A stretch of DNA of 64,000 bases from NCBI RefSeq assembly GCF_947179165.1, contig NC_077237.1:16763523-16827522 (forward strand), read 5' to 3'. A program made the translations under genes and the position numbers. Below are positions 33,592-44,948 of this stretch, one piece after another (within the stretch, counting starts at the first letter, position 1; every line of letters begins with the position of its first letter). The notes beneath the pieces were generated by a model. That model did not search any database. It was not told the DNA's origin and was given only the letters and a program-made list of their open reading frames with translations. Source of the stretch: Solanum dulcamara. Its lineage: Eukaryota; Streptophyta; Magnoliopsida; Solanales; Solanaceae.

Positions 33592-35101
33592 GACCATCTC
33601 CAACTCACTCCAAATTTTACATTAAACGCTATATTTGGTGTAAAATTACTCCGGCCTACACCAAATTTGGTGTGTGAATAGTGTTACATCAAATTTGGTG
33701 TTAAACTATTCATCACACCAATTGTACTTTAATATTTTATCATTATTTTATTATACAATACGTTTAACTAAATATTATATAAATTATATGTTTTAATTAA
33801 AACATTTTATTATTTTTACGTAATATTCTTATAAATTATTTTCCTTTACTTAAATTTTTAAAAAAAATTAAATTTATGTTAATTCTACTATAATTTGAAT
33901 TGGATATAATTACAATCAACCTTCACAAAAATTAAATATGCAAAAATATAAATTGGTGGAAAAATATGCATTAATAGAGCATTTACGGGAGCACCGTAGT
34001 GATCTAAAAAGTTGAATATTCACGTAGAACTTAGAATAAAATTTTCAATCGTGTAATATTTATTTAATTATATTTCGTTAATGATTTCACTTTTATTTGT
34101 GTTATCCATTATTATGTATAATATGTAATATTTGCTAGCAATTTATATTATTTAAAAAATTATGATATAAAAGAATTTTATAGATAAAATAGAGGTTTTA
34201 ATTTCTGTGTTATTGCATAATTACAGTTGTAGTCACAATATTATTTGACTATGCACATTTAACTTTCAATTATTTGAAATATGCGGTTTTGGTCCTTGAA
34301 GTTAACAAAAGTTAACTGTTTAACAAAATGATTATTTGATAATATATAAAATAAAATAAAATAAATGGTTGGTGATTTTAAATGCTTAAAGAATTATGTA
34401 TATAAAATTAAAATTATATTTTATTCATTAGCTCTATTTTATTCAAATGTTCTATGCACTGTTTTATTCTTTAGCGACTCGTTCTTCCTCTCTTTTTCAA
34501 TGGTTACTAATTAAGGTCAAATATGATTACATTTGAGGGTTTAGTAGATGGACAGATTCTTTATGACTATCAATGGTGTTCTAACAACTTTCACTCTTTA
34601 AAAAATTTAACATTTAATTTTTATTGAATTTAATTTTTTTTCCCCATAATTCTTCAAGCATTTAGAATCACCAACCCTTCAATTTATATTATTTTATATA
34701 TTTTAAAATATCCATTTTGTTAAATAATTAACTTTTGTTAACTCCAATTACCAAAATCGTACACTTCAAATAATTGAAGGTTAAATATGCATAGTTAAAT
34801 AACACAGAGACTAAAACTGGAATTATGCAATAACACAAAGATTAAAACCGCTATTTCCCTCAATTTTATATTAAACGACTATGATTTAAAACAATATAAA
34901 AATTATATATAGTGAATGTTTTAGAAAAAAATTGTTTTTATGAAATAAGAAAATATAAATGAAATAAAAGATAATAAATAATAATATAATAATGAAGAGC
35001 GAAAAAAAATATCTTTTGATGTAAAATTTGGTGCAGTGATTAAAGTTGATTTACACAATACCAAATTTGATGTAAAATTTAGTATTTGGGTCGGAGATGC
35101 C
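33592..35101. mobile_element. PIF/Harbinger-like MITE with TAA duplication, split by a later insertion
   Basis: The left end gaccatctccaactcactc and right end (reverse complement) ggcatctccgacccaaat are inverted with small differences; both continue into ccaaattttacat / ctaaattttacat. TAA flanks both sides (33589-33591 and 35102-35104), the duplication typical of PIF/Harbinger. Internal copies of caaatttggtgt and its complement add sub-terminal repeats. Without the inserted 679-bp element the length is about 820 bp. No coding. Confidence 0.75.
34183..34861. mobile_element. Mutator-like MITE with long inverted ends and 9-bp duplication
   Basis: The ends are inverted repeats of roughly 165 bp: left gataaaatagaggttttaat..., right (reverse complement) gagggaaatagcggttttaa...; both include gtgttattgcataatt and gttaacaaaagttaa. 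Identical aattttata flanks at 34174-34182 and 34862-34870. A 9-bp duplication and long TIRs define Mutator-like elements. No coding inside. Confidence 0.88.
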
Positions 35102-35336
35102 TAAAGAGTAGGGTTTTATTACAACCCTTTACATAATAAATGAAGTGGTCAGAAGGCAGAAAATGAGTCGAAAATGGCTATTTAAGGGAAATAATTTCTT
35201 GTAAGAAGTCACCAAATTAGTTTTTATCAAAAGGCAGTTAAAACTGCATTGTTAGTCAGATGGAGCTAAAAGGAAATAAATAAATTAGTGTGACATTACT
35301 ACTGAATCCCATTGAAATTGGCTTCAACTAATTGAT

Positions 35337-37257
35337 GATGGTCAGGTAATTACTAATATTTTTTAAATATAAAAATCATTTAATTATTATTTTTAATACA
35401 AAAATATTAAACTTTGAGTATATTAACGCGAAACTCACATAACTTGAAAAATACTAACTTTCTGATGAATAACTCATTTTTTATTTTTTTACTTAAAAAA
35501 TCTAATAAATCAAAATTCAATTTAAAAGCTCCAATTCAACCCAAAATCCATATGAAGAAAGTGAAGAACCTTTTTCATATTCTTCCCTTTTCCCTACCAT
35601 TTTGTCATTTTTGGTTCAAAACAATGCTAGGTAGTTCTTCAAGGTAACCAAGTCTATTAATTATCAAAAAAATCGATGGAATCCGTGATTTTTCAGAAAT
35701 ATATATTTTAAAAAATACCAACTTTGAACTAAATCAGATATTTATTATGACAATAAATAATTCTCCCAGTAGATCATTCATGTTGTTTGATGAAATACTT
35801 CTATTATCTTTATTTATATTCCCCAATTGCAATAGTGCAATTAAAAAATGATGAAGTACCTCGATTTTTGTAAAATAACAAAATGAGGAACTCAATTGAT
35901 TTTCTTAAAAATCTTTTTATAATTTTCGCACATTTTACTGAAAATATAACCGATGAACATCCATTGATTTTTTTTTTAAAAAAATCAAATAAATCATTGA
36001 AAGATAGACGGAATCCGTCGATTTTAATAGTGCTCCCAAGTGTCACCTTCAAGTTCTCGTTGATTTTGATTTGGAGTAAATTCTTGGTTTAAATTTTGAA
36101 AAGGCAATTCTTGGTTTGAAAAGCTAGAGGAAGTTGTTTTTGCATATGTATAAGGGAAAATGGTTAAAATGTCCTTAAATTACGTGAAATGAATAAAAAT
36201 ATTATTTGTTTATTATTTAATTTAAAAATATCTTTGTCGTCAATATTATAGTCCAAAAAGGCTTTTAAACTATGTGAAAAGAATAAAAATGTCATCCGTT
36301 TATAGTTTGATCCAAAAATGTCCTTACCGTCAATATTATGATCCAAAAATATTTTTGCCGTCAATAGTTTGGTTCAGAAAGTCATCTATTATTACTAAAT
36401 GTCTCAAAAATATCCTTTTTGAATAAATATATTATTTCTTTTCATTTTAAACACATCTTGTTCTAAGTAAAAAAATATTTTCAAGAACTCTATTCTTGTT
36501 TTTTTTTCTTGTAAAACCATTTTAACTGATAAAAATGTAGGAAATAATTTTTTTTCTTCTTAATCTCATTTTATCAATTAAAATAGAATAATTGTATGTA
36601 CCATGTTAACGGATAATTTATATCATATATATACGATCATAAACCCATTATTAATTTTTATTTAGATAACAATAAAAAATAATTTTAATAAACTATGAAA
36701 TATTTTTATATTATAATTTATTTCCGAATAGAAGTAGTATAAATGATTTGCTAATAGAAAGTTATTATTAGGAAAATTGTGTGTTCAATATATATATATA
36801 TTTGGAAAATGAGCATTTTTGACTATTAAGTAATAATAAGGACATTTTTGTACTAAACTATTGACAACAGGAGCAATTTTGGACCAAACTATAAATGGAG
36901 AATATTTTTGTTCATTTCACATAATTTAAGGATATTTTAAACCATTTTCCGTGTTTATAATGACATCTAGCATTATGCCCAATTCCTTTGCAAATTGAGC
37001 GCCTAATTTGTATGGTGCCTTTTTCTAATATTCTTGATGATTTTTTACTCAATTTTTTTGTCCTTGAGTTTTGGATTTCGAATTTTTTAAATTAGTTTTT
37101 TATTTATTAGATTTTTAAAAAAGAGCAAAAAATGAGTTATTCATCGAAAAGTTAGTATATTTAAGTTATGTGATTTTTTGTGTTAATATACTCAAAATTT
37201 GATATTTTTTGTGTAAAAAATTATAATTAAATAATTTTTATGAAACAAGATAGTTAG
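35337..37257. mobile_element. Long-TIR DNA transposon relic, probably Mutator-like
   Basis: About 180 bp at each end are inverted copies: left includes gagtatattaacgcgaaact and ctgatgaataactcatttt; right (reverse complement) includes gagtatattaacacaaaaa and tcgatgaataactcatttt. A possible target duplication is aactaattgat (35326-35336) against aactaactgat (37258-37268), one difference. No transposase seen; ORFs at 35414-36092 are low-complexity. Confidence 0.7.
36152..36950. mobile_element. Second inverted-repeat element nested in the previous one
   Basis: Left gggaaaatggttaaaatgtc and right (reverse complement) cggaaaatggtttaaaatat, continuing as ccttaaattacgtgaaatga / ccttaaattatgtgaaatga. 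About 0.8 kb. Internal repeats of the form ccgtcaatattatgatccaaaaa recur at about 36236, 36330 and 36358. A clean target duplication is not seen. Confidence 0.6.
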
Positions 37258-37410
37258 AACTAACTGATACATCTATTTATTGAACTTTTTGGTGATACCA
37301 GCAGATCAAAGCACAAAAGGTACTACGTGTGATTTCCAATCCACTTGAATAATACAGCTGCAACAGAGTGGGTACACAAACCAAAATATGGCCCAAAGGA
37401 CCAACATCTT

Positions 37411-37778
37411 GAGCCCGTTAAACCAACTTAAAGTCCCTTTTTAACTTTTGAACGTGTTTTCCTAATGCTAATTTTAAGCCATAAAGTTTTTAAAGTCAGT
37501 CAAAAATAAAAAGTTAGGATTCCTAACTTTTTTTTTCTAAGTGCTTAAAGTCATTTTCTTTGACCATGAAAATTACTTTTATATCCTTAATATTTTAACT
37601 AAATTTCCAAACTACACTTTTTATTCTTTTAACCCTAAAATTCACATTATTTTCCTCATTTAAGCACTTTTATCCAAACACTCAACTGCTTATTTATAAA
37701 AATAACTTTCAGCACTTCAAAATTCTAAAAACACTTCATACATAAAAGTTATTTTTTTAAGCCCATCCAAACGGGCTC
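37411..37778. mobile_element. MITE with gagcccgt-type inverted ends
   Basis: Left gagcccgttaaaccaactta; right (reverse complement) gagcccgtttggatgggctt. About 368 bp, with imperfect matching further in. Likely a hAT-type MITE; target duplication unclear. Confidence 0.55.
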
Positions 37779-38639
37779 CTTGTCACCTCAACCTGTCAAG
37801 TGATTATATTCATTTTTAATTTTTTTTTAATCTAAATATATAACTTATTTTACTATAATCTCTAAAAAATAATATTATTTAAAAAAATTATAAAAATTCA
37901 TACTCTCTCTTATCCTCTGATACATCACTTTACGTGATGTATCAAGACGTACGTGACCAAAAAAAAAGGGATTTAGGATAATTTTTTTAAAAATAGGGAT
38001 ATAGTGTAATTGACAAGAATCAGATTTAGGTAAAATTTACTTTCTTTTTTTTTGATTTACCACTTGGGATATAATATTAGGCCCGTTTGAACATACAATA
38101 TGAAATCATGAATTGAAATTAAATTGATATGAAGTTAAATTTTGTCGTAAGTTGAATTTTTAAGTTGCATTTTTTTATAAACATAAAAACTTCATAAATT
38201 GTGAAAACTATCAAAATTTCATCAATTCGTAAGCAATCTTATCAAATAAATAAACAATAATTCACAAATAAGATATCTAGATATTCTAAGACTTAAATAC
38301 ATGGTATTCATAACCACACGTGTCCAAATCTATGCTTAGAATTTCCTTTGGAGTCCATTTGAATATCAAAACTCAATTTGGGTGATTCTTGATCTATATC
38401 TGAAAATCCTCAACTTTCATCTTTGATTTTATGCTAAAATGTAAAGTTAGATTTATGAAATAATTATAGACTCAAGTTGTAATCACTTACTCGAAGTGTG
38501 GAGATATATATCTAAGTCAAAACACTTCAAAATCGAGCTCCCAAATCTCCAAAACTATGAAGAATGAATATATATTACAAAATCTGGTATTTATAAGGAG
38601 AACTAGACACACGTGTCCGTGCTAGTACGGGCCCAATAT
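37779..38639. other. AT-rich DNA with transposon-end-like fragments
   Basis: Contains aggcccgtttgaacatac (38080), which looks like a MITE left end with no partner found, and an LTR-like patch at about 38300-38640 (acacgtgtcc near 38318 and 38610). No gene. Confidence 0.35.
37919..37945. repeat. Perfect hairpin, 11-bp arms
   Basis: tgatacatcac, 5-nt loop, gtgatgtatca. Confidence 0.85.
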
Positions 38640-39785
38640 CTATTTTTCTTTTTCAATTTATATGACATAGATAAAATTTAGAGAGTCAATTAAATTTTAA
38701 TATGTTCTTTAGATATTTAAGTTGTTAATTATTGTAATTTATAGTAATTTTTTAAGTAATTTTTGAATAATATATGTTACTCCCTTTGTCCCAATTTATG
38801 TGGCACTGATAAAATTTTGAAAATCAACATAATTTTTTATAATCAACTTAATTTTTTATATGTCTTTTAATTTTAATTATCGTGATCTATATTACTTTTA
38901 AGTTATTTTTAAATAATATATGTTACTCATTTACCCTTATTAATGCGGCACTGATTCAAGGGTCAATTGAACTTTTTATATATCTTTTAAATATTTTAAT
39001 ATGTTGATTATTGTGATGTATAATATTTTTACGTAATTTTCAAATAATATATATTACTCTTTTTGTCCCAATGTATGTAGCACAAATAAAATTTCAAGAA
39101 TCAATCAAATGTTGTTAATTATAGAGATTTACAATACTTTTTACGTAGTTTTTCAATTAAATAATACATGTTAGTTCTTTTGTGCAACTTTATGTGACAC
39201 CAAAAGATTAATTTCAAGAATCAATTAATTTTTTTTTTATATTTTTTGTTATAAAAATATTTTAAATTGTCAATAATCATGATTTATAATATTTTTTACA
39301 CAGTTTTTATATATATAAAAAACTAAAAAAAAAGAAAAATAAATTAAAATGGAAGAAAAAAGTGCTCAAGCAGTCATGTTGACCTGTTGCCTGCTTTAGT
39401 ACTCGAAAATTGTTAATTATTGTGATTTATAGTATTTTTTTTACGTAATTTTCAAATAATATATATTACTCCCTTGGTCTAAATGTATGTAGCACATATA
39501 GAATTTCAAGAGTCAATCAAATGTTGTTAATTATTGAGATTTACAATAATTTTTATGTAGTTTCCAAATTAACTAGTTACATGTTACTTTTTTGTCCTAG
39601 TCTATGTGACACCGATAAAATAAATTCACGAATCAATCAAATTTTTATATATATATTTTAAATATTTTAAATTGTCAATTATCATGATTTATACTGTTTT
39701 TTACATAGTTTTTAAATATATATAAAAAACTAAAAAATAATACTAACAAATTAAAATGAAAGAACTATCGATAAATTATAAAAAT
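38640..39785. repeat. Diverged tandem array of MITE-derived units, 120-150 bp
   Basis: The phrase tgttactccctttgtcccaa with a following atttatgtggcac recurs in variant form near 38780, 38925, 39055, 39170, 39465 and 39582, each followed by a ...tttcaagaatcaatcaaa... block and taaattgtcaattat. The start of each unit matches Stowaway-type left ends (ctccctttgtcccaattt), but inverted right ends are absent. Confidence 0.7.
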
Positions 39786-39957
39786 ACTCTCAAAGTGCTC
39801 AAGCAAGCAGCAGAAACTCCCTCTTATTATATAATAATACGAAAAAGCTAAAGTTGTTGTAAAAAATTCCACACATGCAGTCTCTAATAAAATGGCCATA
39901 ACTTTTGTACGGTGGTCGGTATCACAAACTGTTTGAACCTCTGGAGACTAGATTCAT

Positions 39958-40870
39958 GTAATGACCCTCTTGGTCAGTTTTTCTATTTTTTTTAATATTT
40001 GGCATTTAGAACTTTCCTATAATGATCGCAAGTCATTTATGACTTGCTAGGACTGATATTTCAGTCACATGGTCGTTTGTTTGATTTTTATGGAAGTTTC
40101 TATGTTTTGGAGTTTTTGAAATTTGAATAGTTCACTTCGATCAAAACTTTAGGTAAAAAACCTTAGAATGCAATTTTGATGATTTTGTTAGCTCTAGAAC
40201 AATGAGTTTGGTCTAGAAGGACCATTGGTTCGGGTCTCAAGACTTCCCTACTCATTTCGAGCAACCTTGTGGCTTATGGTTAAAATGGAGCATTCGGTGC
40301 GGATCCGCTTTCTATTGAGAAGACCTCCTATGGAAGTTTGACATCTATGTTGAGTTCAAAATATCTAATTTGGTGAGGTAGCACTATTTGTTTGTATGCA
40401 CAGGATTTTGAACGAATTCCGATTCCCCGTCGAGGAATTTGCTAACTTCAAGTTTGAGTTGGTGCAATCTTTGCTCGTGCACCCAACTTTATTCTTCGTG
40501 TCCACAAGATTTGAGCTTGTAATGACCCTCTAAGTCATTTTTCTTATATTATTTCTGTTTCATTGTTTAAAGCGTTCCTATAGCAACCTTAGGTCATTTA
40601 TGACCTGTTAGCGCTGGTAAATCGGTTGCCTAGTTGTTCATTTGGATTTTGTGTAGGTTTCCGTGTTAGAAGACCTTTATAACTTGAAAAGTGATTTTCG
40701 AGTTATCCAAATTGTTAGTGTACTGCTGTGGTACCCATTTCAATAGTTAGTGTACCGATGTGGTACCCATTTCAAATATATCGGTGTGGTACACGATCTA
40801 ATTGTACCAGCGTGGTACCCGATTCAAATGTATCGGCGTGGTACCCGATCCAACATGAAGCCTCACATCA
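39958..40870 (+). mobile_element. Two LTR-C-related fragments in tandem
   Basis: tgtaatgaccctc begins at about 39958 and again at about 40517, each followed by a related sequence with gtcatttatgacttgctagg / gtcatttatgacctgttagc. Both resemble the start of the LTR at 42484 (tgtaatgactgtgaaggtca). Incomplete and without target duplications. Confidence 0.6.
40719..40855 (+). repeat. Tandem repeat, unit about 27-33 bp, with gtacc...ggtac palindromes
   Basis: About five units such as gtaccgatgtggtacccat and gtaccagcgtggtacccgat; each can pair gtacc with ggtac. Confidence 0.8.
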
Positions 40871-42032
40871 CAATCACAATCACAATGAATAGGCACATAC
40901 ACTTGTACAACCAAGAAATACATTCATTGCATGAAATTTGATCCCAAGATATCATTTTACTTTATGTTCTTTCTTTTTTTCTAATCATATATCATGCATG
41001 TAATACTAGTGAAGTAGTTAACACACACATATAACACAAACAGGAAAACACAACCATCGCCTACCTCAAAACAAGTGTTGAAACTCTAAAAAAATTAGAG
41101 CTTTCTTTTTTTTCAATGCTTTGACTCTTTCTTGGTCTAAAACAAATAAGAAATACAAGTAATCAATAAATAATAGCATACATTACCCGGATTATATCAA
41201 AATCCTAACTCTTGGCCAGTTTCAAGATCATCTCACCTAACTAGGGTTTTTTCCACCATTAATTTCAGGTCAAAATTTTTTCCTAAGAGAATTCTCATAG
41301 ATTCTAAAGTCTAAGAATCAAATTAAAAGTCAGAGGAATGATTAACCTACCTTTATAAAAAATTGGTGGAAAACTGAAAAGAAATAGCTCTAGGTCCCCC
41401 CTTGCTCTTCAAAAATAAAGTTGCAGAAAATAATCATACTTTTTGGACTTTTCTGACATTAAACCCTCAACTATCCTACTATAGTGGGTATCACAATAGA
41501 GGGATTAGTCCTTCCTCAGCAGCTTGCACAGGGACATAAACTTGTAATTCATGCCCCAAGCCCCCATTTTACAATACAACCTCAAATCTCAACGTTCTAA
41601 GATAATCATTTCACGACAAATTCAATTTTAGGGGTTCTACTCACACGATTCACTTTCATAAGGGTCTATGGATTCCTTAACGTCTTAGCTACTAGCTCAA
41701 ACAATTAAAACTCAAAAATCAACCCCAATTCATTACCAGATTTCTCTAGACCTTGCCTGACTCAGATTTCATTCAAGTCTGATCTAGTTTCAAATTTTTT
41801 TAGTTACTATTCAAAAATTTTCTAACCCAATTTCCTTCTCCATAACAACAGAAATGGATCATTATATTAGTGATGGTAGTGATGGTTGTGGTTCGGCTGA
41901 GGATGGTGGTTGTGGATGGTAGCTGGTGTAGTTGTGGTTTTCAGTGATGGATAAAAGTAAATGGAGTAGGAGTGAATTTTCATCTTTGTTCAAATTCTTT
42001 AATAGACATTTCAATGATATTAAGACTTTGTA
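40871..42032. other. Unassigned; likely decayed LTR sequence
   Basis: No coding. 41480-41770 has the look of an antisense gypsy LTR (for example a run like caatttcacgac... and gggtctatggattcc), but no boundary is supported. A ggtggttgtggatggt repeat at 41870-41945 is low complexity. Confidence 0.3.
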
Positions 42033-42290
42033 GGCCCTTTTTGTTTTCATTAATATTAAGACGCTAAATTTGAATGCACATATGAATAATTAAGATCTTG
42101 TCCTCAAATCTATACATTGAATGACTAATACTGTTTATTTTAAAACATGTGAATATATATAATTTATTAATATATAAACACAATAAATATTGTAATTCAA
42201 ATAACGTAATAATTAAATATTACATCAATAAAAAATTAGAGAAAACTTCAATCTAGACAAAATCAATTATTATTTGATAAAAGGTAAGAT
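42033..42290 (-). mobile_element. Fragment of the TIR element family seen at 51970-53210
   Basis: aggccctttttgttttcatt, then gaatgcacatatgaataattaagatcttg, matches the reverse complement of 52960-53060 (cttaattattcagatgtgcattc) over roughly 200 bp. Confidence 0.65.
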
Positions 42291-44174
42291 GTGTGAAGAT
42301 ATAAATAAATATTTTAAGTTTGATTAAAATAATATAGAACAATATGGACTACATTTATAATTTATACTAAAAAAACAATTATAAGAAAAAAATATAGTCG
42401 TTCAATTTTTTTTAAAAAAATTGAACATCAATTAATCTTAAATAAAGAAGTGAAACATATTTATGTTTTATAACGTGTTCGCATGTAATGACTGTGAAGG
42501 TCATTTTTAAATAATCTTAAAAAATTACCATTTGAAAAATTATGAATTTTGGAAGTTTTTGAGTTTTGGAGGCTTTAAGTTGTTCAAAAATGGTTTTTGG
42601 TACCAACTGAAACTACGAGTTTCAGAATGAAATTCCATCAGTTCCATCCTCTCCGAAATGCAGAAATTGGTCTAGGAGTGTCGTCGATTTCAGTTTTGGA
42701 GTCTTAACGGGGAATTGAGCCATTGGGTTGAAGTTTAAGTGAAAGTAGCGCAAAAGTCGATTTTGGTCAACATTTGAAGTTCGAACTCTCAAAGTGGATT
42801 TTTGAAGATTTCATTAAATTTAGGGGATGATTATAGTCCTAGAGATGGTCTCGAATGAGCTTTTTCAGAGGTTTCGAGTGTGGTTCGAAAGTTCTGGGTG
42901 AAAATTAGTTTAATTGCAACTAAACTGGTTTTGGGTCAAGAAGAACTCGAATCTGTATTTTGACGTTTCCACTGAGTTCAAAAAGTAGAATTTAGTTAGG
43001 TAGTATGCTTGGTTTGTGTGCGTGGGATTCCGGACGAATTTCGTGGGTGAGTTCGGTGAAAATTTAGTGTCTTGAATTGTTGCTTTGTGCTAATGTCTAT
43101 TGTCATTGTTTGTTCATCATGAATGTGATAATTCCTCTCGCGATCGCGTAGTTATTTTCTTTTGAGCTTCGTGGTCGCGTGGAGGCATGCCATGATTGCG
43201 TAGTATTACTGTCTGGTCACCGCAATCGTGTGGGTTTGATCGCGATCGCGTAAGTCAAATAATGAGTTGATTTAAATTTTCTCTTTGCGATCAGAGGGAG
43301 GGGTGCCGCACTTGCGAAGTACAATGCCGGATCAGACTAAAATTCTCAAAAATTAGGGTTTCTTTCCCATTTTTCATTTTTGAGTTATGAAAACTTTTTT
43401 GTAGCGATTTCAAAGTGGCGTTTCAAGATTAAGCAATTGGGTAAGTGTTTTTGGCCCTAAATGTTCATTACCCAATGTTTATTTATTGATTTTAACTTTT
43501 AGTTCTTGTTTTTGAATGTCAAAGTTTATGGATTTTTCAAGAACTCATTTCTTTTGATAAATGGTGATTTAATGGTTGATTTCAACTCGTTTTTCAATGG
43601 TGTTTTCACTATTGAGTTTCAAAATCTTTGATAAACGTGATTTTATATAAATTTTCATATTTACTCTTACTTTTCGTGAATGAATTTTTGGGTCATTTTG
43701 AATTCGGTCTTCAAATTTAATGTTTTGTGTGTCTTTGTGGTCGTATTCTTATGTGATTACGTATTTAAATAGACTGTGTTGATTTGGAGATCCATCATAG
43801 AGGAAAGACTCAAGTATCGGGTTGATTCAATGTGTGTTTGAGGCAAGTGAACTTTTTAACCCTTTTTAAGTATATGAACCTCGTTTTCCTTGTTGTGTGC
43901 ATCGAAGAGTAATGGGAAATGGTACTTGAGATTGTATCACATGTTTATATTGATGATTCTAACAATGAAAGAAGAGAAATAATAAGCCAACTTGATGGTA
44001 TATTGATGTGTGATGTGTTATGGATGATTTGAATAGTCATATTGACTCTTTATTGGTGTTATACTACGATTGTATTGCATATTGATGTGGAATTTGCCAT
44101 CTTCTCATTATTTGTGTGAACATACCTATTTGTATTTACTGGAATATTGTAATGAGATTCATTTGATGATGATA

Positions 44175-44300
44175 ACGATGGAAATGATTTTTGCGATATC
44201 GATGGAAAATGGTTCCGGTGATGCTCATGGAAGATGGTTCTGGCGATGTCGATGGAAAATAGTTTCTCAATACCGATGAAAAATAATTCTGGTAATTGAT
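44175..44300 (+). repeat. Short tandem units gatggaaaat-ggttc-ggtgat
   Basis: About 27-30 bp units (cgatggaaaatggttccggtgat and relatives), four to five copies, inside LTR-C. Confidence 0.7.
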
Positions 44301-44355
44301 GAGTATGCGCTGGAAAATAGTTTCAATAGATACATGGACATCGTGCGTCCTCTAT

Positions 44356-44948
44356 TATTATACCCCGCACTTTTGATATATGGGAACATCTATTTAGCTT
44401 CTCTAGAGCTACCATGTGATCCATGACGTTATCAAATAATTCTAAGGAGGGGAGGATGAGGCCGTCCCAAATTTTGCATAAGCTAGCTCTATGTGAGTAG
44501 TGATGGGTGGAAATAGGTTTGGAAGGATTGGAAAGGAGTTGGAGGTCAAGTAGTGAGTCGTGGTAATCGACCTACTTGCGTAAGCTACCGACTTGGATGT
44601 CTTACATAATTAAGCTACTTGAGTACATGTCGAGCTTAAGTAGCAAGAATTACATAGGTTCTTAAAGTGAGACGAGATTACAAACCTACAAAAAAAAGTA
44701 AGTAGGTGATGCACCTACTTAGAAAGTGGGCCCCACCAAGCCATGTGGCATCACCTGGTTGGAGCATGGAGGGGACGGACCTATAGGAGCTGAACACATG
44801 TCACCCTTAAGGTTGGACACGTGTAGGGGCTGGACACGTGTCACCCTTAGGGGCTGACACGTGTCACTCTTAAATGAGGTTTATATAACCCTAAGTTATG
44901 ACTAAGAACAAGTCATTTGTTCATCCTTTTCGTAACATTAACTTAGAG
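44356..44948 (+). repeat. Truncated 5' LTR-B of the gypsy element
   Basis: Matches 47589-48182 and stops at about 44948 within aacattaacttagag. The remaining ~2.7 kb of LTR, primer site, gag, protease, RT and RNase H are missing. The TATA box ttatataa is at about 44880-44887, with repeated acacgtgt motifs just upstream. Confidence 0.85.
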
